Shown here one piece after another: positions 1-7,721 of a stretch of 64,000 nt of DNA. The position numbers and the translations under genes are program-made. The stretch's first letter is position 1, and the number at the start of each line of letters is the position of its first letter. The DNA lies in assembly GCA_007693785.1 (NCBI GenBank), contig RECY01000033.1, positions 1-64,000 on the forward strand, given 5' to 3'. The notes under the pieces are model-generated. The model ran no database searches. It was given only the letters and a program-made list of their open reading frames with translations, and had not been told where the DNA came from. The stretch comes from Phycisphaerales bacterium. Its GTDB lineage: Bacteria > Planctomycetota > Phycisphaerae > Phycisphaerales > UBA1924.

Positions 1-931
1 CCACCTCCCCGCGCGACCACCGCACCGCACCCTCCCCACCCACGGACACCACCACGCTCGGCCCAACTTTTTCAGCATCCCCCGTCGCGAGCTCGCCGCG
101 GCCGTGCACGCCGTCGAGTTCGAAAAAACCCGTCGTCACGAGCCGGGCCCGCCCCGGTTCCATCGGCATCCGCGTCGCCCCCGGCGGCTCATCCCACACC
201 GCCGCCGCCAAGCCTTCCTCAATGTGCATCGCCCGCTCGGGACGCCCGTATTCCCGCACCCAGTCGTACAGGCGGAACGTCGTATCGCTCGGCGTCTGCA
301 CCTCCGCCACCAGCACGCCCGCCCCCAGCGCGTGCACCGTCCCACTCGGGAGCAGGTGGCACGCGCCCACCACCGCCGCCTCGGCATGCAGCACGTCCGC
401 CGCACGACCCGCCTCCAGCGCTTCGCGCAGCTCGCGCTCCCCAACGCCCGCCTTCAGCCCCTTGAAGATTGTCGGCATCTCCCCCCGCGCCCCAGGCTCC
501 GCCTCCAGCACCACCCAGCACTCGGTCTTCAGGTGCGCCTCAGCGTGCCCGGCCGCGTATGCCGGCGAGGGGTGCACCTGCACGCTCAGATGTTCCCGCG
601 CGTCCAGAAACTTCACCAGCATCGGGAACCCGCCGAACCGGGCCGCGAGATCGCTCGACGCGCCGAGCACCACATCACCGTGCGCACGCAACACCTCGTC
701 CAGCCCGTACCCCCGCAGCGGGCCGTCCGCGACCACCGACCGCTCCGCCCCGCCCCCCGCCCCGCTCGCGCTCGTCGAGCCCAGGTCCGCCACCAGCCAC
801 GCCTCGCCCACGCGATCACCCGCTTCCACCGGCAGCCCGTACCGGCGCAGCCGATCCCCGCCCCACACCTTCTCGATCACCCGCGGCTCAAACGTCATCG
901 CCCCCAGCACCTCGCCCACGCCCTCACCCAT
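1..931 (-). CDS. manA: Mannose-6-phosphate isomerase, class I type (3' end beyond window)
   Basis: Cupin-fold isomerase interconverting mannose 6-phosphate and fructose 6-phosphate with one bound Zn2+ in the cytoplasm. The frame is still open at the left edge, so only the first 310 residues are visible (family about 300-400). Family marks: VWGGDRL near residue 22, VQVHP (Gln118, His120), KTECW (Glu137) and PSGTVHALG (His200), then EVQTPSDTTFR and YDW. These supply the metal ligands. ATG 931 is preferred because GGAGGT lies 5 nt upstream. It overlaps the end of the UvrC-like gene by 8 nt, so translation is probably coupled. Met12 is a possible alternative start. The family is clear; the exact substrate (mannose versus another hexose phosphate) is inferred. 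Confidence 0.9.
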   Translation of the reverse strand, partial: MGEGVGEVLGAMTFEPRVIEKVWGGDRLRRYGLPVEAGDRVGEAWLVADLGSTSASGAGGGAERSVVADGPLRGYGLDEVLRAHGDVVLGASSDLAARFGGFPMLVKFLDAREHLSVQVHPSPAYAAGHAEAHLKTECWVVLEAEPGARGEMPTIFKGLKAGVGERELREALEAGRAADVLHAEAAVVGACHLLPSGTVHALGAGVLVAEVQTPSDTTFRLYDWVREYGRPERAMHIEEGLAAAVWDEPPGATRMPMEPGRARLVTTGFFELDGVHGRGELATGDAEKVGPSVVVSVGGEGAVRWSRGEV

Positions 932-2177
932 CACGCACCTCCAGCCCGCCCGCGTCGGGCCCGTCATCTTCGTCACCGCTCGCCTGCGCACGCTTGCACA
1001 CCTCGCCCGCGAGCGCCGCGAGCGTGCGCTCGATCCCGTCCCCGCCGCGATCATCATCCGGCACGAGCACCGCCCGGTCCCGCGACTTGGCCGCACCGTA
1101 CAGCCAGTGCGCGAACAGCCCCACCGCCTCCACCCGCGCCGCCTCGCCATCGAACTTCGGCGCGTCGGCGCACGCCTCGCGCACGCCCCCCGCCATCGCC
1201 GCTGCCTCCGAAGCCTCGCACAGTTCGCCCAGCGCATACACCCACCCACGCACGCACAGCAGCACGTCCGCCCCGCGCTCCCCCGGCCCCGCCGCCAAAG
1301 CCGCGAACCGGTCCAGCGTCCGCGCGTGGCGCATCGGCGCCTTGCCCATCGCGCCGAGGCGATCGAGCCGAGCCTTCAAAACCGCGGCACGCTCAAAATC
1401 CATCGCCGCGCTCGCCGAGCGCAACTCCACCGTCGTGCGCTCGATCGCCGCCGGGACGCCCTCGCGAGTCAAATCCACCCCCGCGCGGACGCGCTCGCGG
1501 TAGCTCGCCATCCGCTCGCTCCCGTCGCACGCCGCCGGGCACTTGCCCATCTCCTTGTACGCGCAAGCTTTGCCCCGCGGGGCTTTCTCCAACTCCCGCG
1601 GGTAGCGGCACAGCTCGAACAGCTCGTCCAGCCCCTCGGCGAACCGCCCCCCGGCGTCCTTGGTCCCGAAGGGGCCCAAGAGGTCCGAGCCGTCGGTCGA
1701 GCCGTTGGTCGAGCCAGAGCCGACATCGCTCAGGTTCGTCTTCCGCCACGTCGGCGTCGGGTCGTCCGCGTTCCATCGCACGAACCACCCGCGCCGGCGC
1801 TCGCTCGCCAGCCTCGCCACCCGTGGCAACCGCTCCCGCGCAATCTCCAGAAACATCGCCTCGCCCGCCAGCATCGACGCGGCCGGGTAGACCAGCACCC
1901 GAGCCGTCACGGGGCGCAGGTCCGCCTTCGGGCGGCCGCCGGGGCCCGCATCGGGCGGCGACTCATCCAGACGCGCCCGACAGAACCTCCGCGCGTCCCC
2001 CGTCACCCCCGCCAGCACCGCGCGACCGTCCGCCGCCTCCAACACGACCACGCCCCGGCACGCCGGGATCGCCAGAAAATCCCCATCTGAGAACAGCCCG
2101 CCCGCCCCCGCGCCCACCACGGGACCCACCGCGATCGGCTCGCCAGCCCGAAGCAGGCTCGTCCCGGGCGAGGTCAC
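924..2177 (-). CDS. UvrC-like protein with degenerate GIY-YIG domain and Fe-S cysteines
   Basis: 417 aa, GTG start. Around residues 187-217 it carries Cys-X14-Cys-X7-Cys-X3-Cys, close to the UvrC [4Fe-4S] ligand pattern (last part MGKCPAACDGS). It then has a UvrB/UvrC-interaction helix pair (AAMDFERAAVLKARLDRLG) around residue 260. The N-terminal part aligns in layout with a GIY-YIG nuclease, but GIY reads GVV and YIG reads LAG, so the catalytic tyrosines are gone. The RNase H-like and HhH halves of UvrC are absent (UvrC is about 600 aa). A role in DNA repair or as a UvrB partner is inferred; cutting activity is unlikely. It lies between a FabZ-like gene (3-nt gap) and manA (8-nt overlap), so it is probably in one operon with both. 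Confidence 0.75.
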   Translation of the reverse strand: MTSPGTSLLRAGEPIAVGPVVGAGAGGLFSDGDFLAIPACRGVVVLEAADGRAVLAGVTGDARRFCRARLDESPPDAGPGGRPKADLRPVTARVLVYPAASMLAGEAMFLEIARERLPRVARLASERRRGWFVRWNADDPTPTWRKTNLSDVGSGSTNGSTDGSDLLGPFGTKDAGGRFAEGLDELFELCRYPRELEKAPRGKACAYKEMGKCPAACDGSERMASYRERVRAGVDLTREGVPAAIERTTVELRSASAAMDFERAAVLKARLDRLGAMGKAPMRHARTLDRFAALAAGPGERGADVLLCVRGWVYALGELCEASEAAAMAGGVREACADAPKFDGEAARVEAVGLFAHWLYGAAKSRDRAVLVPDDDRGGDGIERTLAALAGEVCKRAQASGDEDDGPDAGGLEVRDG

Positions 2178-2180
2178 CGC

Positions 2181-2732
2181 TCAGCCCGGCATCCCCTCGG
2201 CGAGGGTCATCCCCGCCACCTTCGCCTCGAACGCGATCTTGTCCCCCACCACGCCCTGGATCGCGCACGAGAACCGGCGACGCCCGATCTTGATCTCCTG
2301 ACAGAGCAGGTAAAGCCGATCCCCGACCGTCACGCTCGCACGGAACGCCGCGTCCTCGATGCGGAGGAACGCCGGCGTCGTCGGGGCCTCCAGACGCACG
2401 TTGAACAGATACCCCGCGAGCTGCGCACCGCTCTCGATCATCAGCACGCCCGGGAACAGGGGCAGCCCCGGAAAGTGCCCCGCGACCCAGAACTCGTCCC
2501 CGCGCAGGTCTCGCATCCCCACGCACGAGGTCTTGTCCGGGCTGGTCCAGACGACGCCGTCGAGCTGGGCCATGTGCCCGCGGTGCGGGTTCCATTGCTC
2601 GAGATCGGTGCGGGTGAGCTGGAGGCGGTCCAGGTCGATCCCGTCGAGCGGGAACATCGCGCGATCACGCACGGCGTCGAGATCGACCCGCGTCCGTCCC
2701 TCACCCGCGTGGGGTGCTCGCTCAGAATGCAT
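2181..2732 (-). CDS. FabZ-like 3-hydroxyacyl-ACP dehydratase family protein
   Basis: Hotdog-fold protein of the FabA/FabZ type, about 183 aa from ATG 2732. The signature GHFPGLPLFPGVLMIESGAQ contains the catalytic His and, in the second part, the Glu used for dehydration of 3-hydroxyacyl-ACP. The C-terminal strands (VTVGDRLYL, KIGRRRFSCAIQGV) fit the rest of the hotdog. Compared with FabZ (about 150 aa) there is an N-terminal extension of about 40 residues. A GTG 10 codons upstream (2762) is an alternative start; neither has a strong RBS. Lone FabZ-like copies outside a fab cluster can act on other acyl-ACPs, so the pathway is left open. It is upstream of the UvrC-like gene on the same strand. 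Confidence 0.82.
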   Translation of the reverse strand: MHSERAPHAGEGRTRVDLDAVRDRAMFPLDGIDLDRLQLTRTDLEQWNPHRGHMAQLDGVVWTSPDKTSCVGMRDLRGDEFWVAGHFPGLPLFPGVLMIESGAQLAGYLFNVRLEAPTTPAFLRIEDAAFRASVTVGDRLYLLCQEIKIGRRRFSCAIQGVVGDKIAFEAKVAGMTLAEGMPG

Positions 2733-2783
2733 GGTTTCAGGCACCGCCAGACTCCGTACCACCCGGCCGACCCATCGCCCCGC

Positions 2784-2798
2784 CCCGCGGCGGGGCGC
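2784..2798. repeat. GC-only palindrome between histone-like and FabZ-like genes
   Basis: A CCCCG/CGGGG inverted repeat around the trinucleotide CGG lies just past the histone-like gene's stop. It could end or pause that transcript, but no T run follows, so it is not a standard intrinsic terminator. Confidence 0.35.
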
Positions 2799-2808
2799 CG
2801 ACGCCCGA

Positions 2809-2988
2809 TCAGGCGTTTTCCGAGCCCCGCATCTCGAGCACCTGCTTGCGGATGTCCTGAGCCACGTTCTTCACGTCCTGCATCGCCTGACGCACGCGCG
2901 TGCCCGCGGCCTTGTTGCCGCCCTCGGCCTTCCGCACGTCCTCTTCAAGCTCCGCCACGATCGATTTCAGCTTCTCGTAGAGTTCCAC
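2809..2988 (-). CDS. Hc1-like bacterial histone H1-type DNA-binding protein
   Basis: 59-residue protein from a GTG start with GGGAG 6 nt upstream. It is too short for many ORF callers. The core EDVRKAEGGNKAAGTRVRQ resembles the chlamydial Hc1 histone-like family (LAKAEKGNKAAAQRVR-type core) and is followed by a basic, helical DVKNVAQDIRKQVLEM. It is charged with no hydrophobic segment, and is predicted to be two or three helices. Members of this family bind DNA and compact the nucleoid; that role here is inferred from similarity. The gene stands alone, bounded upstream by a hairpin terminator (3128-3154) and downstream by a short GC hairpin before the FabZ-like gene. The long Lys/Ala tail of chlamydial Hc1 is absent. 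Confidence 0.75.
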   Translation of the reverse strand: MELYEKLKSIVAELEEDVRKAEGGNKAAGTRVRQAMQDVKNVAQDIRKQVLEMRGSENA

Positions 2989-3118
2989 AACCGCTCCCTA
3001 CATCTGTCCGACCCAGCAAATAGCCGCGGGCTTCCAAGCCAACGGCACCCGCTAGTGTTGCCGACTGACCACCCCCGAGCAAGTCGCCAACGATCGACAC
3101 CCCACCCGGCCGCACAGC

Positions 3119-3127
3119 TTATCCACA
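3119..3127 (+). promoter_or_regulatory. Consensus DnaA box (TTATCCACA), isolated
   Basis: Perfect match to the strict DnaA box, in the roughly 300-bp spacer (2989-3295) between the APH-type gene and the histone-like gene. No second box, AT-rich unwinding region, dnaA or dnaN is seen nearby. It is therefore not evidence of an origin; it may be a DnaA regulatory or titration site for the histone-like gene, or chance. Confidence 0.35.
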
Positions 3128-3154
3128 AAAACACCCGGAACTGGCGGGTGTTTT
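3128..3154 (-). terminator. Intrinsic terminator, possibly bidirectional
   Basis: Perfect 10-bp stem AAAACACCCG / CGGGTGTTTT with a 7-nt loop. Read on the minus strand, the right arm ends in a T run (TTTTT), so it fits termination about 140 bp past the APH-type gene. Read on the plus strand it also ends in TTTT. The rest of the spacer 2989-3295 shows only the DnaA box and no ORF. Confidence 0.75.
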
Positions 3155-3295
3155 CACGAGCATCCAGCACGCGCGATCGCACGCACCTCACAACCCGATC
3201 CCGACCGTAAACCCAGGCGCAAGAACACTTTTCGTCTCGATCCTCGTGAAACACGAACGCCCGCACCCCGCAAGCCGCCGACTGGGCGCGTCGCT

Positions 3296-4351
3296 CTACA
3301 CCTTCCCCACCGTCGGGAGGAGGCGTTCCACGGCATCCAGCGCCGCCGCGGTGTAGACCGCGTCCGCCCCGTCCCGCTCCAAGAACGCCGGGACGCAGCA
3401 CGCCATCAGGAAACGCCGGATGTTCGCCAGCTCCGCGTATCCCTCCGCGCACGGCAGGCCCAGTTTCTTCCGGGCCCGGGCGAGGGCCGACACGGGCTTG
3501 ACGCCGTGCAGCAGCTCCGATCGCCCCCAGTACTGACGCTCCAGATACACCGCGTCCTCCACCCAGTGCCCCGGGTGCGTCTCCGCGAGGTCGATCAGCA
3601 CGCAGCAACCGTCACCCGCTCCCCCCGGCGCCTCGCGGCGCATCGCGTTGCCCGGGTGGACGTCCCCGTGGCACCAGCAATCGATCGAACGCGCTTCCCA
3701 CTGCGCGTGCAACTGCGGGACCACCTTCTGCGCCTTCTTCAACGCCCCTGCCCAACGCGTCCCATCCGCCAGCGTCCCCGCGCCCGCCACGTCCCGCGCC
3801 CGCTCGATTAACCCCGACCAGTCCCGCGCCGCCGGGTGACCGGTCACCTTGATCGCTTCCGACGCCCGCGCGTGGAACCGCGCGACCGTCTCCAGCAGGT
3901 CCAGCACGTCCGCCTTGCTCATCTCGCGGCTCAGCGGCTTGCCCGCGAACCGCTCCACCACCACCCACGCCAGGTCGTACCCGCCGAGCTGCTCGCCAGC
4001 CGCCAAGACCCGCGGCGTCGGCAGCGACCGCGCCGCCTCGCCCTCGTAGTCCTTGCCCTCCACGCTCCCCAGCAGCACCGTCCACCGGTGCTCGACCGGC
4101 CCGATCGGCACCTTCACCAGCACCGGCACCGCCTCGCCCGATCCCGAGCCAGCGCCCCGGTCCCACGTGCTGAAGCCGGTCGAGGCCCCGCCGCGTTGCC
4201 AAGCCGCCTTGAACCACTCGATCGGGCCCAGGCGACCGCCCGAGGTCTCGCGCAGCGTCGGCTCCAGCGACGAGCCGAGCCCGTTCGCTGTTGTGCCGTC
4301 GCTGCTATGGCCCTGTCCGTGGCCAGCTTCTGCCGAGGCGTCCGTCCCCAT
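3296..4351 (-). CDS. Aminoglycoside phosphotransferase (APH)-fold kinase family protein
   Basis: 351-aa soluble protein of the APH/choline-kinase-like superfamily. It shows the catalytic loop CWCHGDVHPGNAM (HGD 228-230, Asn235) and the Mg-binding VLIDLAE (Asp254) about 20 residues later, as in small-molecule kinases of this fold. The region near residue 80 (VPVLVKVP) supplies the ATP-site Lys, and VVERFAGKPL is the hinge. The first 40 residues are Gly/Ser-rich and look disordered. The substrate cannot be read from sequence; resistance, sugar, amine or lipid-head-group kinases all share these motifs. It begins 11 nt after rsmA stops, so it is probably co-transcribed with rsmA and the HAD gene upstream. 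Confidence 0.8.
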   Translation of the reverse strand: MGTDASAEAGHGQGHSSDGTTANGLGSSLEPTLRETSGGRLGPIEWFKAAWQRGGASTGFSTWDRGAGSGSGEAVPVLVKVPIGPVEHRWTVLLGSVEGKDYEGEAARSLPTPRVLAAGEQLGGYDLAWVVVERFAGKPLSREMSKADVLDLLETVARFHARASEAIKVTGHPAARDWSGLIERARDVAGAGTLADGTRWAGALKKAQKVVPQLHAQWEARSIDCWCHGDVHPGNAMRREAPGGAGDGCCVLIDLAETHPGHWVEDAVYLERQYWGRSELLHGVKPVSALARARKKLGLPCAEGYAELANIRRFLMACCVPAFLERDGADAVYTAAALDAVERLLPTVGKV

Positions 4352-4362
4352 AGTGCCGCAGC

Positions 4363-5211
4363 CTACCGCGCCCCGCCCGCATTGGCAGCCCGGGCCAGCG
4401 ACGCGATCGCCTCAGGCCCCAGCGCCTCCACCCGCACCACCGGGTCCACCCCCGCGGGCAACGCCTCGGGTGAGAGCCCCAGCATCTTCCACGCCCCGCC
4501 GAGCTGTTTGCGACGCAGCGAGAACAGACGCGTACAGAACGACGCGAACGCCACCGCCCCCTCGCCCACGGGCGCGACCGGGTCCGCCCGGCGCGGCGCG
4601 ACGACCATCGCGCTGGTCACCTTCGGGCGCGGCCAAAAGCACGCCGGCCCCAGCGTCGCGATCACCCGCGGCGACGCCATCCCCTGCGCCACCACCCCCA
4701 GCGTCCCGTACGCCTTCGTCCCGGGGCTCGCCACCATCCGCTCCGCCACTTCCTTCTGCACCGTCACCGCCAGCCCGCGGCATCGCTCGTGCTGGGTCAA
4801 CAGCGCCAGCATCGCCGGCGTCCCCGCCTGATAGGGCAGGTTCGACACCAGCGTGAACGCTTCATCACCGAGCGTTTCCAGCACCGCCGGCGCGATCGCG
4901 TGTTTGCTTTCGAGGCAATCCCCCTCCACGAGTCGGAACCGCTCGTCCGACCCCAGGCGATCCCGCAAGAGGTCCGCGAGGCCGCGGTCCAGCTCCGACG
5001 CGACCACGCGGCAGCCGCGCTCGAGCAACGCCTCGGTCATCGCCCCCGTCCCCGGCCCGATCTCGAGCACCAGATCCCCCACGCCGACGCCCGCCTCGTC
5101 CACCAGGCGACGGATCAGGTTCTGATCCACGAGAAAGTTCTGCCCGAGCGACTTCGCCGGGCTCAGCCCACGCTCTCCGAGCATCGCCATGATCTCGCGC
5201 TGGGTCTGCAT
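4363..5211 (-). CDS. rsmA: 16S rRNA (adenine1518-N6/adenine1519-N6)-dimethyltransferase RsmA
   Basis: 282-aa SAM-dependent methyltransferase that dimethylates two adjacent adenines near the 3' end of 16S rRNA during 30S assembly. Diagnostic motifs: KSLGQNFL (residues 20-27), SAM motif I VLEIGPGTGAMTE (48-60), acidic ASELD (71-75) and the catalytic NLPY (124-127). WPRPKVTSAMV and the C-terminal helical domain follow (FSLRRKQL). Length is typical for KsgA/RsmA. ATG 5211 is preceded by GAGAGGGA. It sits in a minus-strand run of HAD phosphatase, rsmA and APH-type kinase, with a REP-like palindrome in the 72-bp gap upstream. Confidence 0.95.
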   Translation of the reverse strand: MQTQREIMAMLGERGLSPAKSLGQNFLVDQNLIRRLVDEAGVGVGDLVLEIGPGTGAMTEALLERGCRVVASELDRGLADLLRDRLGSDERFRLVEGDCLESKHAIAPAVLETLGDEAFTLVSNLPYQAGTPAMLALLTQHERCRGLAVTVQKEVAERMVASPGTKAYGTLGVVAQGMASPRVIATLGPACFWPRPKVTSAMVVAPRRADPVAPVGEGAVAFASFCTRLFSLRRKQLGGAWKMLGLSPEALPAGVDPVVRVEALGPEAIASLARAANAGGAR

Positions 5212-5244
5212 CGAACGGGCATCCCTCTCACACTCCCACCTCTC

Positions 5245-5270
5245 GGTGGGACGGGCGTCCCGCCCGTCGC
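5245..5270. repeat. REP-like palindrome, GGGACGGGCGTCCC family, copy 1
   Basis: GACGGGC-GTCCC-GCCCGTC hairpin preceded by GGTGG, in the gap between the HAD gene and rsmA. Same core as the copies near 6237, 30956, 31010 and 37334. Confidence 0.75.
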
Positions 5271-5283
5271 TACCCGTCTCCGC

Positions 5284-6210
5284 TCACCACTCCCCGCGCA
5301 GGATCCGCCCAATCGCCTGCGCCACGCCGTCCTCGGCGTTCGCGCCCGTCTCCACGTCCGCCGCCGAACGTACGGCCTCGTCCGACCCGCCCATCGCGAT
5401 CCCCAGCCCGGCGTGTCGCAGCATGTCGACGTCGTTGAGCCCGTCGCCAATCGCGGCCGTCCGCGCCGGGTCAATACCCAAATGCGCGCACAGCCATTCG
5501 AGGGCCGTCCACTTGGTGACCTTCGCGTCGAAGACCTCCAGCACCGCGGCCGGGCCCTCGGGGCCCCAGTCGCGCACGTGCTCCGGCGCGGCGACCGCCG
5601 GGAAGTGCATCACCATCGCGCTCCCGCCGAACGCCTCGCGCAGCGCCGCCTCGAGCGGGCCCGCGACCGCCTGTCGGGCGCACGCGCCGATGCGGATCGT
5701 GTGCTCCGGGTGCTCGTCCTCCGCCAGCGTGCGCACGAACCGCACCTGCACGCCGAGCTCCTCGAACCACCACTGGCTGACAGGGTCGAGCGGGTGCTGG
5801 CGTTCGCCGGTGACGACGAGGTAGTCGTACCCCGCGGCCGCCGCGTCCTTGAGCACCAGCGCGCACAACCCCTGACGATCCAGCAACTCCGCGACCGCCC
5901 TCACCAGCGCCGGTCGCATCGGGAATCGGTGCAGCGTCGAGCCCGCGCGCGGGTCGGCGACGATCGAGCCCCCGCCCACGACCACCGGGTCAGCGTCCCC
6001 GATCACGTCGATCGCGTGCCGGCTCTCGACCAGCCCGCGCCCGCTCGCGACGACCACGCGCAGCCCCGCCGCCCGGGCCGCCGCGACCGCCTCGGCGTTC
6101 GCCCGCCCCACACGCCCGCGCGCGTCGAACAGCGTCCCGTCCAGGTCGATCGCTAGGAGGTCGTAGTTCAGGCTCGTCTTCGGCTTCAAAACACTCGGCG
6201 TGGGCTGCAC
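5284..6210 (-). CDS. Cof-type HAD-superfamily phosphatase
   Basis: 308-aa member of the HAD hydrolase class IIB (Cof) group, which dephosphorylates sugar phosphates, cofactors or similar small molecules. Motif I is AIDLDGTLFD (nucleophile Asp22, Asp24) and motif II is VVASGRGL. A cap domain fills about residues 90-210, and the C-terminal KWTALEWLCAHLGID supplies the motif III Lys. Motif IV is AIGDGLNDVDMLRHAG with the Mg-binding Asps. GTG 6210 is used; a TACGCT hexamer ends 5 nt before it and there is no RBS, suggesting a leaderless or near-leaderless message. The substrate is unknown. Downstream are rsmA and the APH-fold gene. Confidence 0.85.
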   Translation of the reverse strand: MQPTPSVLKPKTSLNYDLLAIDLDGTLFDARGRVGRANAEAVAAARAAGLRVVVASGRGLVESRHAIDVIGDADPVVVGGGSIVADPRAGSTLHRFPMRPALVRAVAELLDRQGLCALVLKDAAAAGYDYLVVTGERQHPLDPVSQWWFEELGVQVRFVRTLAEDEHPEHTIRIGACARQAVAGPLEAALREAFGGSAMVMHFPAVAAPEHVRDWGPEGPAAVLEVFDAKVTKWTALEWLCAHLGIDPARTAAIGDGLNDVDMLRHAGLGIAMGGSDEAVRSAADVETGANAEDGVAQAIGRILRGEW

Positions 6211-6215
6211 GGATC

Positions 6216-6221
6216 AGCGTA
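6216..6221 (-). promoter_or_regulatory. -10-like TACGCT, 5 nt before the HAD-gene GTG
   Basis: Hexamer of the TAnnnT type, with a 5-nt spacer instead of the usual 6 seen at other genes here. No Shine-Dalgarno sequence is present. Confidence 0.4.
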
Positions 6222-6235
6222 GGTGAGCACCAACC

Positions 6236-6262
6236 CGTGGGACGGGCGTCCCGCCCGTCCGG
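6236..6262. repeat. REP-like palindrome, GGGACGGGCGTCCC family, copy 2
   Basis: Same 7-bp stem GACGGGC/GCCCGTC and GTCCC loop as copy 1, flanked by CGTGG. It lies in the 65-bp spacer between the diguanylate cyclase stop and the HAD gene start. Confidence 0.75.
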
Positions 6263-6275
6263 GGAGTCTCTGCAA

Positions 6276-7673
6276 CTATTGCCCCTCGTGCCGGCTCGTC
6301 TCTCCGCCCGCGTCCGCGTCGGTGCCGCAGGCTCGGACGGCGCCCTTGCCCAGCGTGATCGCGTTCTTGCCCTCGCGCTTGCTCTGCAGCGCGAGCTCGT
6401 CGGCCCGCTCCAGCAACGCTTCGGCCGAAGCGCCGTCCCACGGGTACGTCGCCAGCCCGCCCGAGATCGTCAGTGTGCCCGGCGCCTCGTCGCCGAGCTT
6501 CGGGAACCGGCGCGCGCACACCTGCGACTGAAACCGCTTCGCGATCCCGTACACCGACTCCGGGTGCTTGCTCGCCGCCTCGCGCGGGCCAGTCGGCTCG
6601 TGGAAGATCACCGCGAACTCGTCCCCGCCGATTCGGCACACCCGGTCCGTCGGGCGGATCGTCGAGCGGAGCAGGGCAACGACGCCCGCGAGGATCTCGT
6701 CCCCCGCCGCGTGCCCGTACCGGTCGTTGTACTGCTTGAAATCGTCGATGTCGAAGACCATCACCGTCAGGCTGCCGCGGTTGCGACGCGTGCGCTCGAT
6801 CGCGGCGGGGAGGAACTTATCGAAGTATCGCCGGTTCCACGCCCCGGTCAGCGGGTCCGTAAACGCCGCCGCCTCCAGCTCGCGGCGCTGCTCCCCGAGG
6901 CGCGCCCACCCCGCCAGCCAGACCGCCTGACGCTGCAACTCCCGGCGCGCCGCCTCGCGGCTCACCAGGTGCCCGATCACGCGCTCGTTCCATCGCACGC
7001 CCACCGCGTGCTCGGGCGGCTCGCCCTCGCCGGGCGGGATCAGCTCCACGTCCGACACGCCCAGACGCTCGCGGATCAGGCGGAGCCCGACACCCATCGC
7101 GTCCTGCCCGCGCAGGATCGCCGCGACCATCGGCTCGTCGCCCACACGGTCGTGCGCCGGTTTTGCTTCCGCGCCCACGGCCGCGCGCACGAGCGCGTCG
7201 ATCGGCATCCCCTCTGTCAGCGACTCTGAGCCGGGCCAGACCGAAGGCTCCGTGGACGCCGGCGCAGGAGCGTGCTCCGCCGCCACCCGAGGCCCACCCT
7301 CCAGCATTGCCCGGAGCCCGTCCGGCGAGAGCGAGGGCTCGACCACGCCGTCAAACGGCCCCCGGTCCGCGCCGTCGGCGCGACGCCCCACACGCAGCAC
7401 GGACACGCCCGCGTCAACCAGGCGCAACGCCTGCACGAACGAACGCCCGCGCCCGTCCGCGGGCGACGCGTCCGGGCCCACGATGACCACCGAGCGCGAG
7501 GGAGAGTCGTGGTCGATCGGGTCGCCCAGCTCGCCGATCGCATCGAACGCCGAGCGGACACGGATGAGCTCCAGCCCCGCGTCGGCGCGCAGCGATCCCT
7601 CCATCCCCGTCCGTCCGACCAGGATCACCCGGTATCCCGAGCGAGATCCCCGATCATCGCTTGTGGCGCGCAT
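6276..7673 (-). CDS. Diguanylate cyclase with N-terminal receiver-like domain
   Basis: About 465 aa. The C-terminal GGDEF domain makes c-di-GMP from two GTP: DPLTGAWNRRYFD, VFDIDDFKQYND and RIGGDEFAVIF (GGDEF about 349-353). RPTD, five residues before GGDEF, is a complete product-inhibition I-site. The first about 120 residues (YRVILVGRTG, SVVIVGPDAS) look like a CheY-type receiver fold without an obvious phospho-acceptor at the usual place. A middle part (about 165-265) may be GAF-like. ATG 7673 is chosen; a TTG three codons upstream is possible. It follows a small unknown gene by about 50 nt, likely the same transcript. No EAL or PilZ partner is in the window. Confidence 0.88.
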   Translation of the reverse strand: MRATSDDRGSRSGYRVILVGRTGMEGSLRADAGLELIRVRSAFDAIGELGDPIDHDSPSRSVVIVGPDASPADGRGRSFVQALRLVDAGVSVLRVGRRADGADRGPFDGVVEPSLSPDGLRAMLEGGPRVAAEHAPAPASTEPSVWPGSESLTEGMPIDALVRAAVGAEAKPAHDRVGDEPMVAAILRGQDAMGVGLRLIRERLGVSDVELIPPGEGEPPEHAVGVRWNERVIGHLVSREAARRELQRQAVWLAGWARLGEQRRELEAAAFTDPLTGAWNRRYFDKFLPAAIERTRRNRGSLTVMVFDIDDFKQYNDRYGHAAGDEILAGVVALLRSTIRPTDRVCRIGGDEFAVIFHEPTGPREAASKHPESVYGIAKRFQSQVCARRFPKLGDEAPGTLTISGGLATYPWDGASAEALLERADELALQSKREGKNAITLGKGAVRACGTDADAGGETSRHEGQ

Positions 7674-7721
7674 CGTCGTCAATCCAGACCCGATCCAAAC
7701 ACACCAGCACGCGCGACATGG

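Noticed and set aside
104-2293. 729-aa plus-strand open frame
   Set aside because: Antisense to manA, the UvrC-like and FabZ-like genes. Its translation is Arg/Pro/His-rich with no motif, as expected of high-GC shadow frames.
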